Source: DATIUV01 sp049322755 (GTDB taxonomy: Bacteria; Pseudomonadota; Gammaproteobacteria; Burkholderiales; UBA6910). Taken from it: a DNA stretch of 64,000 nt. Both the position numbers and the translations under genes were made by a program. Numbering within the stretch: the stretch's first letter is position 1; each line of letters begins with the position of its first letter. Below, one piece after another: positions 15,907-23,803 of this stretch. The stretch covers positions 1-64,000 of the forward strand of contig JBMOQX010000023.1 of NCBI GenBank assembly GCA_049322755.1, written 5' to 3'. A model generated the notes under the pieces. It worked only from the letters and a program-made list of their open reading frames with translations, was not told where the DNA came from and ran no database searches.

Positions 15907-16357
15907 CGCCCACGCGCTGGTGGCGGGGCGGCCGCTCATCATCGGCGGCGTCACCATCCCCTTCGGGTGCGGCCTGGCGGGCCATTCCGACGCCGACGTG
16001 CTGCTGCACGCGGTGACCGACGCGCTGCTGGGAGCCGCGGGGCTGGGCGACATCGGCCGGCATTTTCCCGATACCGATCCGGCGTACCGCGGCGCCGACA
16101 GCCGGGACCTGCTGCGCGAGGCGGCGCGGCGTCTGGCGGCGGCCGGTTACCGGGTGGTGAACGTGGACGCCACGGTCATCGCCGAGGCGCCGCGGATGGC
16201 ACCCCACGTCCCGCAGATGGTGGCCAACATCGCCCAGGACCTGGGCGTGGTGGCGGGGGCGGTCAACGTCAAGGCCAAGACCACCGAGAAACTGGGATTC
16301 ACCGGCCGCGGCGAGGGCATCGCGGCCGAAGCGGTGGCGCTGATCGACGTGGCATGA
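15884..16357 (+). CDS. ispF: 2-C-methyl-D-erythritol 2,4-cyclodiphosphate synthase
   Basis: IspF cyclises CDP-ME 2-phosphate, releasing CMP. The 157-residue sequence carries the zinc ligands in GHGFDAH and HSDADVLLHA, the GDIGRHFPDTDP loop and TTEKLGFTGRGEG. Length and motifs are normal. It overlaps ispD at its start and thpR at its stop (ATGA), so the three are translated in series. Confidence 0.97.
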   Translation: MRIGHGFDAHALVAGRPLIIGGVTIPFGCGLAGHSDADVLLHAVTDALLGAAGLGDIGRHFPDTDPAYRGADSRDLLREAARRLAAAGYRVVNVDATVIAEAPRMAPHVPQMVANIAQDLGVVAGAVNVKAKTTEKLGFTGRGEGIAAEAVALIDVA

Positions 16358-16902
16358 CCGGGGCGCCGCGGCCGGCGCGGGTGTTCTTCGCCCTGTGGCC
16401 CGACGCCCGGGTGCGCACCGCGCTGCACCGGGCCGCCCGGGCGCTGCACGCGGGCTGCGGCGGACGCGCCATGCGCCCGGCCAACATTCATCTCACGCTG
16501 GTGTTCGTGGGTGACCTGCCCGAGACTCGCCTGCCGGAGCTGTGCGCAGTCGCCGGCGGCACACCCGGCACCGCGATGGAGATCACGATCGATCGCGCCG
16601 TGTTCTGGCCGCGCAACCGCATCGCCTGGGTCGGCCCCGGCGCGACGCCGCCCCCGCTCGCCGCGCTGGTGACGGCGCTGGAAGAGGGCCTGGCCGGCGC
16701 CGGCTTCCGTTTCGACCGGCGGCCCTACCTGCCCCACATCACGCTGCTGCGCAACGCCCGCTGCCACGCTGCGCCGTCACTTGCGGAGCCGGTCGCCTGG
16801 AAGGCGGACGAGTTCGTGCTGGCCCGGTCGACGCGCAACGAGGAGGGCGCGGCTTACGACCTGATCGGCCGCTGGCCGCTCGCGGATTCGCCGGCGCGGT
16901 AA
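16354..16902 (+). CDS. thpR: RNA 2',3'-cyclic phosphodiesterase (ThpR/LigT)
   Basis: A 182-residue 2H-phosphoesterase that opens 2',3'-cyclic phosphate ends on RNA and can join tRNA halves in vitro. Both catalytic HxT motifs are present: HLTLVF (about residue 49) and HITLLRNA (about 129). The ATG overlaps the ispF stop. A hairpin with a 15-base-pair stem begins directly after the TAA. Confidence 0.92.
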   Translation: MTGAPRPARVFFALWPDARVRTALHRAARALHAGCGGRAMRPANIHLTLVFVGDLPETRLPELCAVAGGTPGTAMEITIDRAVFWPRNRIAWVGPGATPPPLAALVTALEEGLAGAGFRFDRRPYLPHITLLRNARCHAAPSLAEPVAWKADEFVLARSTRNEEGAAYDLIGRWPLADSPAR

Positions 16903-16903
16903 T

Positions 16904-16938
16904 GCGCCGGCCCGCGGCGCGTTGCCGCGGGCCGGCGC
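16904..16938. terminator. Strong hairpin between thpR and the host-attachment gene
   Basis: Arms 16904-16918 and 16924-16938 are perfect 15-base complements (GCGCCGGCCCGCGGC and its partner) with a five-base loop. It begins two bases after the thpR stop and ends seven bases before the stop of the convergent gene. It lacks a T-run, but position and stability suggest a bidirectional transcript end. Confidence 0.5.
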
Positions 16939-16944
16939 CGGCGC

Positions 16945-17385
16945 TCACAGGAAAATGCAGGACTCCAGGTGTCCGTGCAGTTCCTTCGGCGGCACCTTGG
17001 TGTAGTCCTTCTCGAAGCTGTCGCTCACCAGGTGCAGGGTGTGGGGGTCCAAGTGGTTGCGCAGCTCGCCCATGAACGCGGGCGGCGCCACCAGGATCAG
17101 GCGCTGGTACTCGTTGGTGCTGCGGCCGTGGCCCAGCACACGCGAGAGCTCGATGGCGAAATGCTGTGCTTCCGCCTGCTTCGGCTCGGTCTGGGAAATG
17201 TAGCTGCCGTGACCGTTGCCGCGGCTCTTGTTGTGCCCCGGGCGGTCGGATACCAGCTGCGAGCCTTTTTCCCGGCTCGCGGCATGGTCGAATTCCTTGA
17301 GTTTCTTGAGTCCTTTCTTGGGTCCGTCGTTGAGGTACAGGTGGGCCTTGCTGGCGTTGGCGACCAGAATCCACGTGTTTCCCAT
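16945..17385 (-). CDS. Host-attachment-type protein (baeRF/eRF1-like family)
   Basis: A 146-residue protein of the family annotated as required for attachment to host cells, a divergent relative of the archaeal release-factor fold. It starts TWILVANASKAHLYLND, the usual strand with the ASKA motif. It has a central charged, low-complexity loop (KSRGNGHGSY) and the C-terminal RLILVAPPAFMGELRNHL. The name derives from plant-associated Agrobacterium, and the biochemical role is unclear. The ATG at 17385 has AGAGAGACGACG upstream. Confidence 0.85.
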   Translation of the reverse strand: MGNTWILVANASKAHLYLNDGPKKGLKKLKEFDHAASREKGSQLVSDRPGHNKSRGNGHGSYISQTEPKQAEAQHFAIELSRVLGHGRSTNEYQRLILVAPPAFMGELRNHLDPHTLHLVSDSFEKDYTKVPPKELHGHLESCIFL

Positions 17386-17509
17386 TCGTCGTCTCTCTCG
17401 GTCGTGGGTGAACGAAAAACCTGGGCGGGCGATTGCAGTGTAGCCAATTGCGCACTCCGGGAGTAGCTTCCGCCGCCCGCCGGATGGGACTATGATTGGA
17501 AAAATTCAG

Positions 17510-17848
17510 CCCCCCCGGCCGCCCGGGAAGCGGGAGCGTCACCCGCGCCTCCGGGCCCCCGCCCTCCCGGGGCAGCAGCTCCACCCGGCCGCCATGCAGG
17601 CGCGCCACCCGGTCCACGATCGCCGGTCCCAGCCCCGAGCCGCCGCTGCCGCGCGCGGTGTCGAGCCGTGTCAGTGGCTGCAGCATGCGCGCCGCCTCGG
17701 ACGGCGGTATCCCGGGCCCCCGGTCCAGCACCGCCAGCACCGCGGTTGCGCCCTCGCGCCGGGTGCGCACCTCCACCGGCGGCCGGCCGTGGCGCTGAGC
17801 GTTGGCCAGCAGGTTGGCCACCAGCCGCTGGATCGCCACCGGCCGCGT
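17510..17848 (-). pseudogene. Sensor histidine kinase, ATPase-domain remnant
   Basis: In one minus-strand frame the sequence encodes the last part of an EnvZ-like kinase. It has an N-box RLVANLLANAQRHG, G1 box LDRGPGIP, GSGGSGLGPAIVDRVARLHGG, and a final RVTLPLP at about 17525. Everything upstream (sensor, HAMP, dimerisation and phospho-accepting His) is missing, because at about 17848 the sequence changes into the tail of a different gene on the other strand. After the ATPase domain the frame runs on without the expected stop. It cannot be functional as it stands. Confidence 0.8.
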
Positions 17849-18026
17849 GCGCGGCGGCTTCCACGGCGCGCCCCCGCGCCTCGACCGGCTGGACGGCAAC
17901 GGCAATCCGGCGTTCGCGGTGGATTTCCGCCGGCTTTACGCCACGGCGATGGAACGCTGGTGGGGGGTGGCGTCGCAGCCGGTGCTGGGCGGGGCGTTTG
18001 CGCCGCGGGAACCGCTGCGCGCATGA
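17841..18026 (+). pseudogene. DUF1501-family protein, C-terminal remnant
   Basis: About 60 codons ending at the TGA at 18026 match the C-terminus of secreted DUF1501 proteins: RGGFHGAPPRLDRLDG, then FAVDFRRLYATAMERWWGV and VLGGAFAP. The remaining 300 or more residues and the signal peptide are absent. The fragment abuts a histidine kinase fragment on the opposite strand at about 17845, a head-to-head join that no single gene could produce. A rho-independent-like terminator follows, consistent with this being the true 3' end of a lost gene. Confidence 0.75.
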
Positions 18027-18074
18027 GGGCGACGGACCCTGTCGTGCGGGGCGCCCCGCCCTGGCTCCCGCGCC

Positions 18075-18102
18075 GGGCCTGCCGCGTGGCGGGCCCTTTT
18101 CT
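18075..18102 (+). terminator. Rho-independent-like terminator after the DUF1501 remnant
   Basis: GGGCC-T-GCC and GGC-G-GGCCC form a stem of eight pairs plus one T-G pair over a GCGT loop, followed directly by TTTTCTT. It is oriented for the plus strand, 48 bases past the remnant's stop. Confidence 0.6.
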
Positions 18103-18106
18103 TAAC

Positions 18107-18712
18107 TCAACGGCTGTGGCCGTTGACCGCCTTCTGCCAGCAATACACGCGCATCGGCGGGACGTTGAGCAGCTCGAGTTCGACGCGGGGCTTGCCGAAC
18201 ACCGCGCGGCCCAGGGTGCCGACGCGGTCGCGCAACTGGTAGGCGACGAAGCGGCCGCCCGGGGCCAGGCAGTTCTTCACCGCCTCGACGATGGCGATGC
18301 CGATGGCCCTCGGCATGGTGGAAAACGGGATCCCGGAGATCACCACGTCGGGCGCCGGAAAGTTGTGGGCTTGCAGCGCCTCGGCGATGTTGCGCGCGTT
18401 GCCGTGGTGCACCGTAAGGCGCGGGTCGCGGATCGCTGACAGGATGGCGACGAAATGCCGGTCCAGCTCCAGCGACATCAGCCGGGCGTCGGGCGGCAGC
18501 GCCGCCAGCAGCGCGCGGGTGGTGCCCCCCGTGCCAGGCCCCAGCTCCACCACCGTACGGGCGTCGCCGAGGCCGGCGCTCTTTACCAGCCGCCGCTCCA
18601 GGAAGCGGGAGCTGGGGATGACCGATCCGACCCGGCCGGGGTGGCGGAGGAATCCCTGGAAAAACGCAACGCGCAGGTCGCGCGCCGGTTCCTGGCGGTC
18701 AGGCTTGAGCAT
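18107..18712 (-). CDS. SAM-dependent methyltransferase, phospholipid N-methyltransferase-like
   Basis: A 201-residue class I methyltransferase resembling PmtA, which methylates phosphatidylethanolamine toward phosphatidylcholine. Motif I is VVELGPGTGGTTRALL (about 54-69), the acidic residue is in SLELDRHF, and the substrate loop VVISGIPFSTMP is typical of the PmtA/rRNA-adenine methyltransferase-like group. The N-terminal FFQGFLRHPGRVGSVIPSS is also PmtA-like. It probably acts at the inner face of the membrane. It is downstream of the DUF502 gene on the same strand. Confidence 0.8.
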   Translation of the reverse strand: MLKPDRQEPARDLRVAFFQGFLRHPGRVGSVIPSSRFLERRLVKSAGLGDARTVVELGPGTGGTTRALLAALPPDARLMSLELDRHFVAILSAIRDPRLTVHHGNARNIAEALQAHNFPAPDVVISGIPFSTMPRAIGIAIVEAVKNCLAPGGRFVAYQLRDRVGTLGRAVFGKPRVELELLNVPPMRVYCWQKAVNGHSR

Positions 18713-18760
18713 TCAGGCACTCCCTTGGTGGCGGCACGGGTGGTTTTTCGTTGCACAAAT

Positions 18761-19456
18761 TTAACATATCGGGCCGCCGGCCTGCCGCGGCGGCCCCGGC
18801 GGAAAAAACGGCAGCTCGTCCGGGGCCGAGGCGCCGCTGGTGACGGTGAAGCGCATGGCCTCCTCCACGGACCAGTCCAGGGGCGTCAGGCGCTCCAGCG
18901 GCACGATCTCGACGTACCCGGAGGTGGGATTGGGCGCGGTGGGGACGTAGACCACCGCCAGGTCGGCGCCGGTGTGCCGGTCCTTGAGCGTGCGGGTGAC
19001 CAGGGCCACGACCCGCAGGTCGGATGAGGGGAACGCCAGCAGCGCGACGCGCTGGGCGTTCCCCGGCTTTTGCTGCAGCACGGTGACGAATGTCTTGGCG
19101 CTGCCGTAGATGGCCTTCACCAGCGGGATGCGGTCCAACAGCGCCTCGAACCACGCCAGCACCCGCCGCCCCACCACCAGGCTGGTGCCCCAGCCCAGCA
19201 GGTAGAGCACCGCCAGCGTCAGCAGCACGGCGATCGCGGACTCGAACCACGGCGCGCGCAGGAATTCCGCGGCCGCCGGGGCGTACGTTTCGACGAACCG
19301 GGCCAGGGCGTTGACCCCGGGGCGCCCGGTGCGGGACAGCAGGCCCAGGAGAAAATTGAACACCAGGTAGGTGACCCAGAGGGGGGCGATCACCAGCAGG
19401 CCCGCCACCAGGTAGCGGCTGGTGTGGCCGAACGGGGAAAAGGGAGCGTGGGCCAT
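18761..19456 (-). CDS. DUF502 family inner-membrane protein
   Basis: A 231-residue protein with two hydrophobic helices near the N-terminus (LVAGLLVIAPLWVTYLVFNFL and the AIAVLLTLAVLYLLG helix). The DUF502 core follows: IPLVKAIYGSAKTFV, then VALVTRTLKD and VYVPTAPNPTSGYVEIVP. The family is widespread in Proteobacteria and plants and its function is not established. The start has CGGAGTACACGTC upstream. It is divergent from dusA across 78 bases. Confidence 0.9.
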   Translation of the reverse strand: MAHAPFSPFGHTSRYLVAGLLVIAPLWVTYLVFNFLLGLLSRTGRPGVNALARFVETYAPAAAEFLRAPWFESAIAVLLTLAVLYLLGWGTSLVVGRRVLAWFEALLDRIPLVKAIYGSAKTFVTVLQQKPGNAQRVALLAFPSSDLRVVALVTRTLKDRHTGADLAVVYVPTAPNPTSGYVEIVPLERLTPLDWSVEEAMRFTVTSGASAPDELPFFPPGPPRQAGGPIC

Positions 19457-19522
19457 GACGTGTACTCCGCAGGGGACAGGAAAAGGGCGTGCCGTGCGCG
19501 CGGATGCCTACGGCGGGCGTGC

Positions 19523-19528
19523 GATAAT
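19523..19528 (+). promoter_or_regulatory. -10 element of dusA, six bases before the ATG
   Basis: GATAAT at 19523-19528 is followed by TATCCG and the ATG at 19535. There is no ribosome binding site, and the spacing predicts a leaderless message. Confidence 0.4.
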
Positions 19529-19534
19529 TATCCG

Positions 19535-20557
19535 ATGACTCCCGTGGCGGCGAACAGCGACTCTCCGTCGCACCGGCTGTGCACCGCGCCGATGATGGAC
19601 TGGTCGGACCGGCACTGCCGCTTTTTCTTCCGCCAGCTCACGCGCCGCGCGCTGCTCTACACCGAGATGGTGACCACCGGCGCGCTGATCCACGGCGACG
19701 TCGCCCGCCATCTCGATTTCGATCCCGCCGAGCATCCGCTGGCGCTGCAGCTGGGCGGCAGCGAGCCCGGCGAACTGGCGCAGGCCGCGCGCCTGGGCGA
19801 GCGCCGGGGCTACGACGAAATCAATCTCAACTGCGGCTGTCCCTCGGAACGGGTCCAGCACGGCGCCTTCGGCGCCTGCCTGATGCGCGAGCCGGAACTG
19901 GTGGCCGACTGCGTGAAGGCGATGCAGGACGCGGCCACGGCGCCGGTGACGGTCAAGCACCGCCTCGGCGTCGACGACGTCACCGATTTCGATTTCGTGC
20001 GCCGCTTCGTCGAAGTCCTGGCCGCGCGCGGCGGCTGCCGCACCTTCATCGTCCACGCCCGCAATGCCGTGCTCAAGGGCCTCTCGCCCAGGGAGAACCG
20101 CGAGGTCCCGCCGCTGCGCTACGACGCGGTGTACCGGCTGAAGGCCGAGTTCCCCGAACTCACCATCGTGCTCAACGGGGGGTTGCACGCCTGGCCGGAA
20201 ATCGACGCCGCGCTGGAACGCGTCGACGGCGTGATGCTGGGCCGCGCCGCGTATCACGACCCGTACCTGCTGGCGGCCGCCGACCGTCGGGTGTTCGGCG
20301 CAATGGTCGACGCGCCGTCGCGGGCCGACGTGGTGCGGGCCATGGCCGACTACGCGGGGCGCGAGACCGCCCGCGGCACCCCGCTGCGGGCCATCGCCCG
20401 GCACCTGCTGGGCCTCTACCACGGCCAACCCCGCGCCCGGGCGTGGCGGCGGATGCTGTCCGACGCGGCGGCGCTGGGCGCGGGACGGCCGGCCCTGCTG
20501 CTGGAGGCGCTGGCGCGGGTCGAGGAAACCCCGGCGCCGGAAACCGTTGCCGCCTGA
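19535..20557 (+). CDS. dusA: tRNA-dihydrouridine(20/20a) synthase DusA
   Basis: DusA reduces uridines 20 and 20a in the tRNA D-loop with FMN and NADPH. The 340-residue protein opens with RLCTAPMMDWSDRHCRFF, has the active-site Cys in NLNCGCPSERVQHGAFGACLM, and the FMN-binding KHRLGVDD, FIVHARNA, LNGGL and VMLGRAAYHDPYL. DusA rather than DusB/C is indicated by MMDWSDRHCRFFFRQL and PSERVQ. The long upstream frame is rejected in favour of the ATG at 19535. Confidence 0.95.
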   Translation: MTPVAANSDSPSHRLCTAPMMDWSDRHCRFFFRQLTRRALLYTEMVTTGALIHGDVARHLDFDPAEHPLALQLGGSEPGELAQAARLGERRGYDEINLNCGCPSERVQHGAFGACLMREPELVADCVKAMQDAATAPVTVKHRLGVDDVTDFDFVRRFVEVLAARGGCRTFIVHARNAVLKGLSPRENREVPPLRYDAVYRLKAEFPELTIVLNGGLHAWPEIDAALERVDGVMLGRAAYHDPYLLAAADRRVFGAMVDAPSRADVVRAMADYAGRETARGTPLRAIARHLLGLYHGQPRARAWRRMLSDAAALGAGRPALLLEALARVEETPAPETVAA

Positions 20558-20584
20558 AGGTTTTGCGCCGCGCTTTGCAGGTCC

Positions 20585-20600
20585 TGGCACGGACTGTGCG
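20585..20600 (+). promoter_or_regulatory. Sigma-54 type promoter element with an orphan short frame
   Basis: TGGCAC-N5-GTGCG matches the -24/-12 consensus (TGGCAC-N5-TTGCA) with the invariant GG and GC ten bases apart. It is 28 bases after the dusA stop and faces the plus strand. The only start codon it could serve is the ATG at 20640, which opens a nine-codon frame (MAKALKRRD, stop at 20669), so a downstream gene seems to be missing. The next gene is on the other strand. Confidence 0.4.
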
Positions 20601-20716
20601 CCTGCAGGGTCAGGCAAACCTCAAACGAGCGAGCGAACCATGGCCAAGGCGCTCAAGCGCCGCGACTGACGCGGCGGCTGCGGCGGTTCCGCGGGCGCCG
20701 CGGGAAGCGGCGCGGG

Positions 20717-22387
20717 TCAGTCCGCCTGCATCAGGGCTCGGGCGTCCCGGGCATCCACCGCGAGCAGCAGGTTTGCGCCGTGCGCGGCGAATCGGCGCGC
20801 GGCGGCGAGGGGGAGCGGATCGGCGTCGTGGTCCAGCGACCATTGCGCCTGCTGCGCCAGCAGCGCCAGCTCGATCGCGCGGCCCAGCGTCATGGCGTAC
20901 CGGCGCGCGCCCGCCTCGCTTTCGTCGACGCCGCGGGCAGCAGCGTCGGCGCGCCACGCGCCGGCCTGCTCGACGGCGCGCTCGGCGAGCGCCGAGAGCG
21001 GCACCAGCGCCGGATCGCGCACGCCGCGCAGGATGAACTGCACTTCGCGCTGCAATGCCGCGGCGCCGCCGGCCGCGTCGGCCGCGCGCAGCGCGTCGAG
21101 CGCAAGCACGTTGGTGGTGCCCTCCCAGATCGGCAGCACCTGGGCGTCGCGCAGCAGCACCGGAATACCGGTGTCCTCCACGTAGCCGGCGCCGCCGAAC
21201 GCCTCCACCACCTCCGACAGGACCTGCACCGCCTGGCGCGCGGTGAGGAGCTTCGCCACCGGAGTCAGCACGCGCAGCAGGTTCTCTTGCTCGCTGCTCG
21301 CCCGGCCGGCCTCCCGCCGGCCCAGCAGCTCGACGACGAAGAACGCGAGGTGGAACGCGCCGCGGAACTCCGCTTCCAGGCCGGCGAGCGTGTCCGCATG
21401 CAGCGGCTTCTCGGCGAGCGGCGCGCCGAAGGCGACCCGGCGCCGGGCGAAGTCGCGCGCCAGCGCCAGGCCCCGGCGCATCAGCGCCACCGCGCTCACG
21501 GCATTCCAGGTCCGCGTGATGTTGAGCATCGGCGCGATCGCCTTCACGCCGTCGGTCGCGGCGCCCACCAGCTGCGCCGACGTGCCGTCGAGCGTGAGCT
21601 CCGCGGTCGGCACCTTGCGGGTCCCGAGCTTGTCCTTGAGGCGGTCGACCAGAATGCGGTTCGGGCGGCCCTCGGCGTCGCGGGTCTCGACATAGAACAG
21701 CGCCAGGCCCTTGCCGCCGGGCGGGTTGCCCTCGGGGCGGGCGAGGGTCAGCGCCATCTGCGAGGTGATGGCGGAGGTGAACCACTTGCGCCCATGCAGG
21801 CGCCAGACGCCCCGGTCGAAGCGGGCGGCGGTTTCGCTCAGGCCCACGTCGGAACCGCCGGTCGCCTCGGTCATCCACTGGCCGCTGGTCCAGAACGTCC
21901 CGGGATCGCGGCTGGTGAGGTGCGGCACCGCGCGGCTGATCAGGAACTCGTTGCCCGAGTCGAGCAGCGCGCGGGCGGCGCCGTCGGTCATCGCCAGCGG
22001 GCAGCTGTAGATGTCGGTGGACGGCGTGAACAGATACGCCAGCGCGAACTGGTGGAGGCGGGACCAGGCGCCGTGGGCCTGCTCGTAGGCCGCGGCCACC
22101 AGGCCGCGCTCGGCGGCGATGCGCTCGGCGGCGCGCCACAGCGGGGAGACCTCGATCGCGTCGACGCGATTGCCCCAGGCGTCCCATGGTATGAGGCGCG
22201 GCTCCTGGACACGGTCGGCAAGCTGGAAACGGTAGAGCTCACCGGCCGCCAGCGCGCCCATCCCGATGAGCTCGGGCTCGAGGTCGGCCCGAACGTCGGG
22301 CGGCAGCACGCGGGCGAGATGGGAACGCAGCGCGGCGTCGGCCTGGTACTGGTTCGGGAGCTGGGGCGGCGCCTGGACAAAGGGCAT
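20717..22387 (-). CDS. Acyl-CoA dehydrogenase family protein, AidB-like
   Basis: A 556-residue flavoprotein of the acyl-CoA dehydrogenase superfamily. The FAD/substrate loop is GQWMTEATGGSDVGLSET, followed by WRLHGRKWFTSA and, in the C-terminal helical domain, EAFGGAGYVED and PIWEGTTNVLALD. The long size and TEATGGSDV resemble AidB, the adaptive-response protein that may protect DNA from alkylation, more than short-chain fatty acid enzymes. Whether this one protects DNA or oxidises an acyl-CoA is not decided by sequence. The ATG at 22387 lacks a strong ribosome binding site. Confidence 0.88.
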   Translation of the reverse strand: MPFVQAPPQLPNQYQADAALRSHLARVLPPDVRADLEPELIGMGALAAGELYRFQLADRVQEPRLIPWDAWGNRVDAIEVSPLWRAAERIAAERGLVAAAYEQAHGAWSRLHQFALAYLFTPSTDIYSCPLAMTDGAARALLDSGNEFLISRAVPHLTSRDPGTFWTSGQWMTEATGGSDVGLSETAARFDRGVWRLHGRKWFTSAITSQMALTLARPEGNPPGGKGLALFYVETRDAEGRPNRILVDRLKDKLGTRKVPTAELTLDGTSAQLVGAATDGVKAIAPMLNITRTWNAVSAVALMRRGLALARDFARRRVAFGAPLAEKPLHADTLAGLEAEFRGAFHLAFFVVELLGRREAGRASSEQENLLRVLTPVAKLLTARQAVQVLSEVVEAFGGAGYVEDTGIPVLLRDAQVLPIWEGTTNVLALDALRAADAAGGAAALQREVQFILRGVRDPALVPLSALAERAVEQAGAWRADAAARGVDESEAGARRYAMTLGRAIELALLAQQAQWSLDHDADPLPLAAARRFAAHGANLLLAVDARDARALMQAD

Positions 22388-22483
22388 GATCCGGACCCTA
22401 TTTCACGATTCCGCGCGGTTTACGGGAGATCTGAACAGGATTCAAGTTTAGTCGCCTGGAGCGCGGTGCAGAAAGCCGGCCGC

Positions 22484-22575
22484 TCAGATCGTCCGCTCGC
22501 CCGCCAGCCGCCGCGGCAGCAGCCGATGGAGAATCCGGTAGGTGACGCCCACACGAGTCGTCGGTTCGATTTCCC
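22484..22575 (-). pseudogene. Possible C-terminal scrap of a lost gene
   Basis: Directly after the stop of the Vgb-like gene, one minus-strand frame reads RVGVTYRILHRLLPRRLAG and ends with a TGA at 22484. The short amphipathic tail resembles C-termini of short-chain dehydrogenases, but the similarity is too short to be sure. It has no start codon of its own. Confidence 0.25.
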
Positions 22576-22577
22576 TG

Positions 22578-23567
22578 TCACTGCACCATGCCGAGCCGGC
22601 CGTTGTGGCTGCCCATGTACCAGAGCCTGCCGCTTGCGTCGGTGACCATCTTGCGAATGCCGACGCCGGAAGACGGGAGCGTCACCACCCGCATCTGCTC
22701 CGACTTCGGGTCGAAGCGCACCACGGTGTCGGTGTTGATTTCGTTCACCCAGACCATCCCGGCGCCGTCCACCGTCACCGCGTACGGGCCGGCCTTGCCG
22801 TGGGGCAGGGGATAGGTCTTCACGACCTTCATCGCTTCGGGATCCAGCATGGCGAGCTGGCCGGCGCCGTAATAGGTGATCCACAGCATGCCGTTGCGGT
22901 CCGCGGCGACCCGGCGCGGGAAGGTGCCGGGGCCGGTGTCCACTTCGGACATTTTTCCGGTGCGGGGATCGAGCCTGCCCATCTTGTGGTCGCCCATGCG
23001 GCAGAACCAGACGTTGCCGTCGCGGTCGAGGGCGAGGCCGTACGGGCCTCCGGACGTTTCATACTCGGTGATCCTGCCGGTGGCGGTGTCGAGGCTCGCC
23101 ACCTTGTTGCCGCTTTGCAGGGTGAACCAGATGGTGCGCTGGTCATCGGTGATGATCAGCGTGTGCGGTCCGCCGTGCCCGGACGGCGTCCGGTATTCCA
23201 CCACCGTCCCGGTGGCGGGGTCCAGCTTGCCGATGGTCCCGTTGCCGTTGCCCGTGGTCCACACCATGCCGTTGCGGTCGACCAGCAGCCCGTGTGGCCG
23301 GTGACCGTCGGGCAAAGTCCACTCCTGGAAGGTTTCCGTCCGCGGATCGAAGCGTGCGACCTTGTTGCCCCGCATCACCGCGACGTAGACGCTGCCGTCG
23401 GGCGCGATCGCCGGATCGCGGGCGAACTGCGGCGTGGGCACCGGCCATTCGCTCACCTTGCCGGACACGTTCGGCAGCGTGCCCGGCGTGATGCCGTAAT
23501 TCGAGCCGCCGGCGTGGGCGGCGCCAAGCGGCAGGGTGGCGAGCATGAGCAAGATACCGTGATTCAT
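22578..23567 (-). CDS. Secreted beta-propeller protein, virginiamycin B lyase-like
   Basis: A 329-residue protein with a cleavable-looking signal peptide (MNHGILLMLATLPLGAAHAG) and about seven repeats of the type GLLVDRNGMVWTTGNGNGTIGKLDP. That repeat is the NHL/Vgb six- or seven-bladed propeller pattern. The fold includes streptogramin lyases, but most environmental members have no known antibiotic activity and may simply bind ligands in the periplasm. The ATG ending at 23567 has an excellent AAGGAGG ribosome binding site, which excludes the longer frame to 23792. It is divergent from glpD. Confidence 0.85.
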   Translation of the reverse strand: MNHGILLMLATLPLGAAHAGGSNYGITPGTLPNVSGKVSEWPVPTPQFARDPAIAPDGSVYVAVMRGNKVARFDPRTETFQEWTLPDGHRPHGLLVDRNGMVWTTGNGNGTIGKLDPATGTVVEYRTPSGHGGPHTLIITDDQRTIWFTLQSGNKVASLDTATGRITEYETSGGPYGLALDRDGNVWFCRMGDHKMGRLDPRTGKMSEVDTGPGTFPRRVAADRNGMLWITYYGAGQLAMLDPEAMKVVKTYPLPHGKAGPYAVTVDGAGMVWVNEINTDTVVRFDPKSEQMRVVTLPSSGVGIRKMVTDASGRLWYMGSHNGRLGMVQ

Positions 23568-23803
23568 GACACCCCTCCTTTGACGGACGCGGCAGGGCCG
23601 CGAACAAGGGAAAGCGTGACCGGAAGATCGGCAATGCGCCAGCGCGGAATGTCCACGATCCGGGGACGGCGGCGTCGGGACGGCGAGCATCATCCGCCGC
23701 TCCGGTAGGCGGGACGGATCCCGAGGGATGTGATGGCTGGGTCGCCTGAAAGTTCGTCCGCCGGCGCCGTCACTCCTGTCATCTTCGTGCAATAATCCGC
23801 GCC

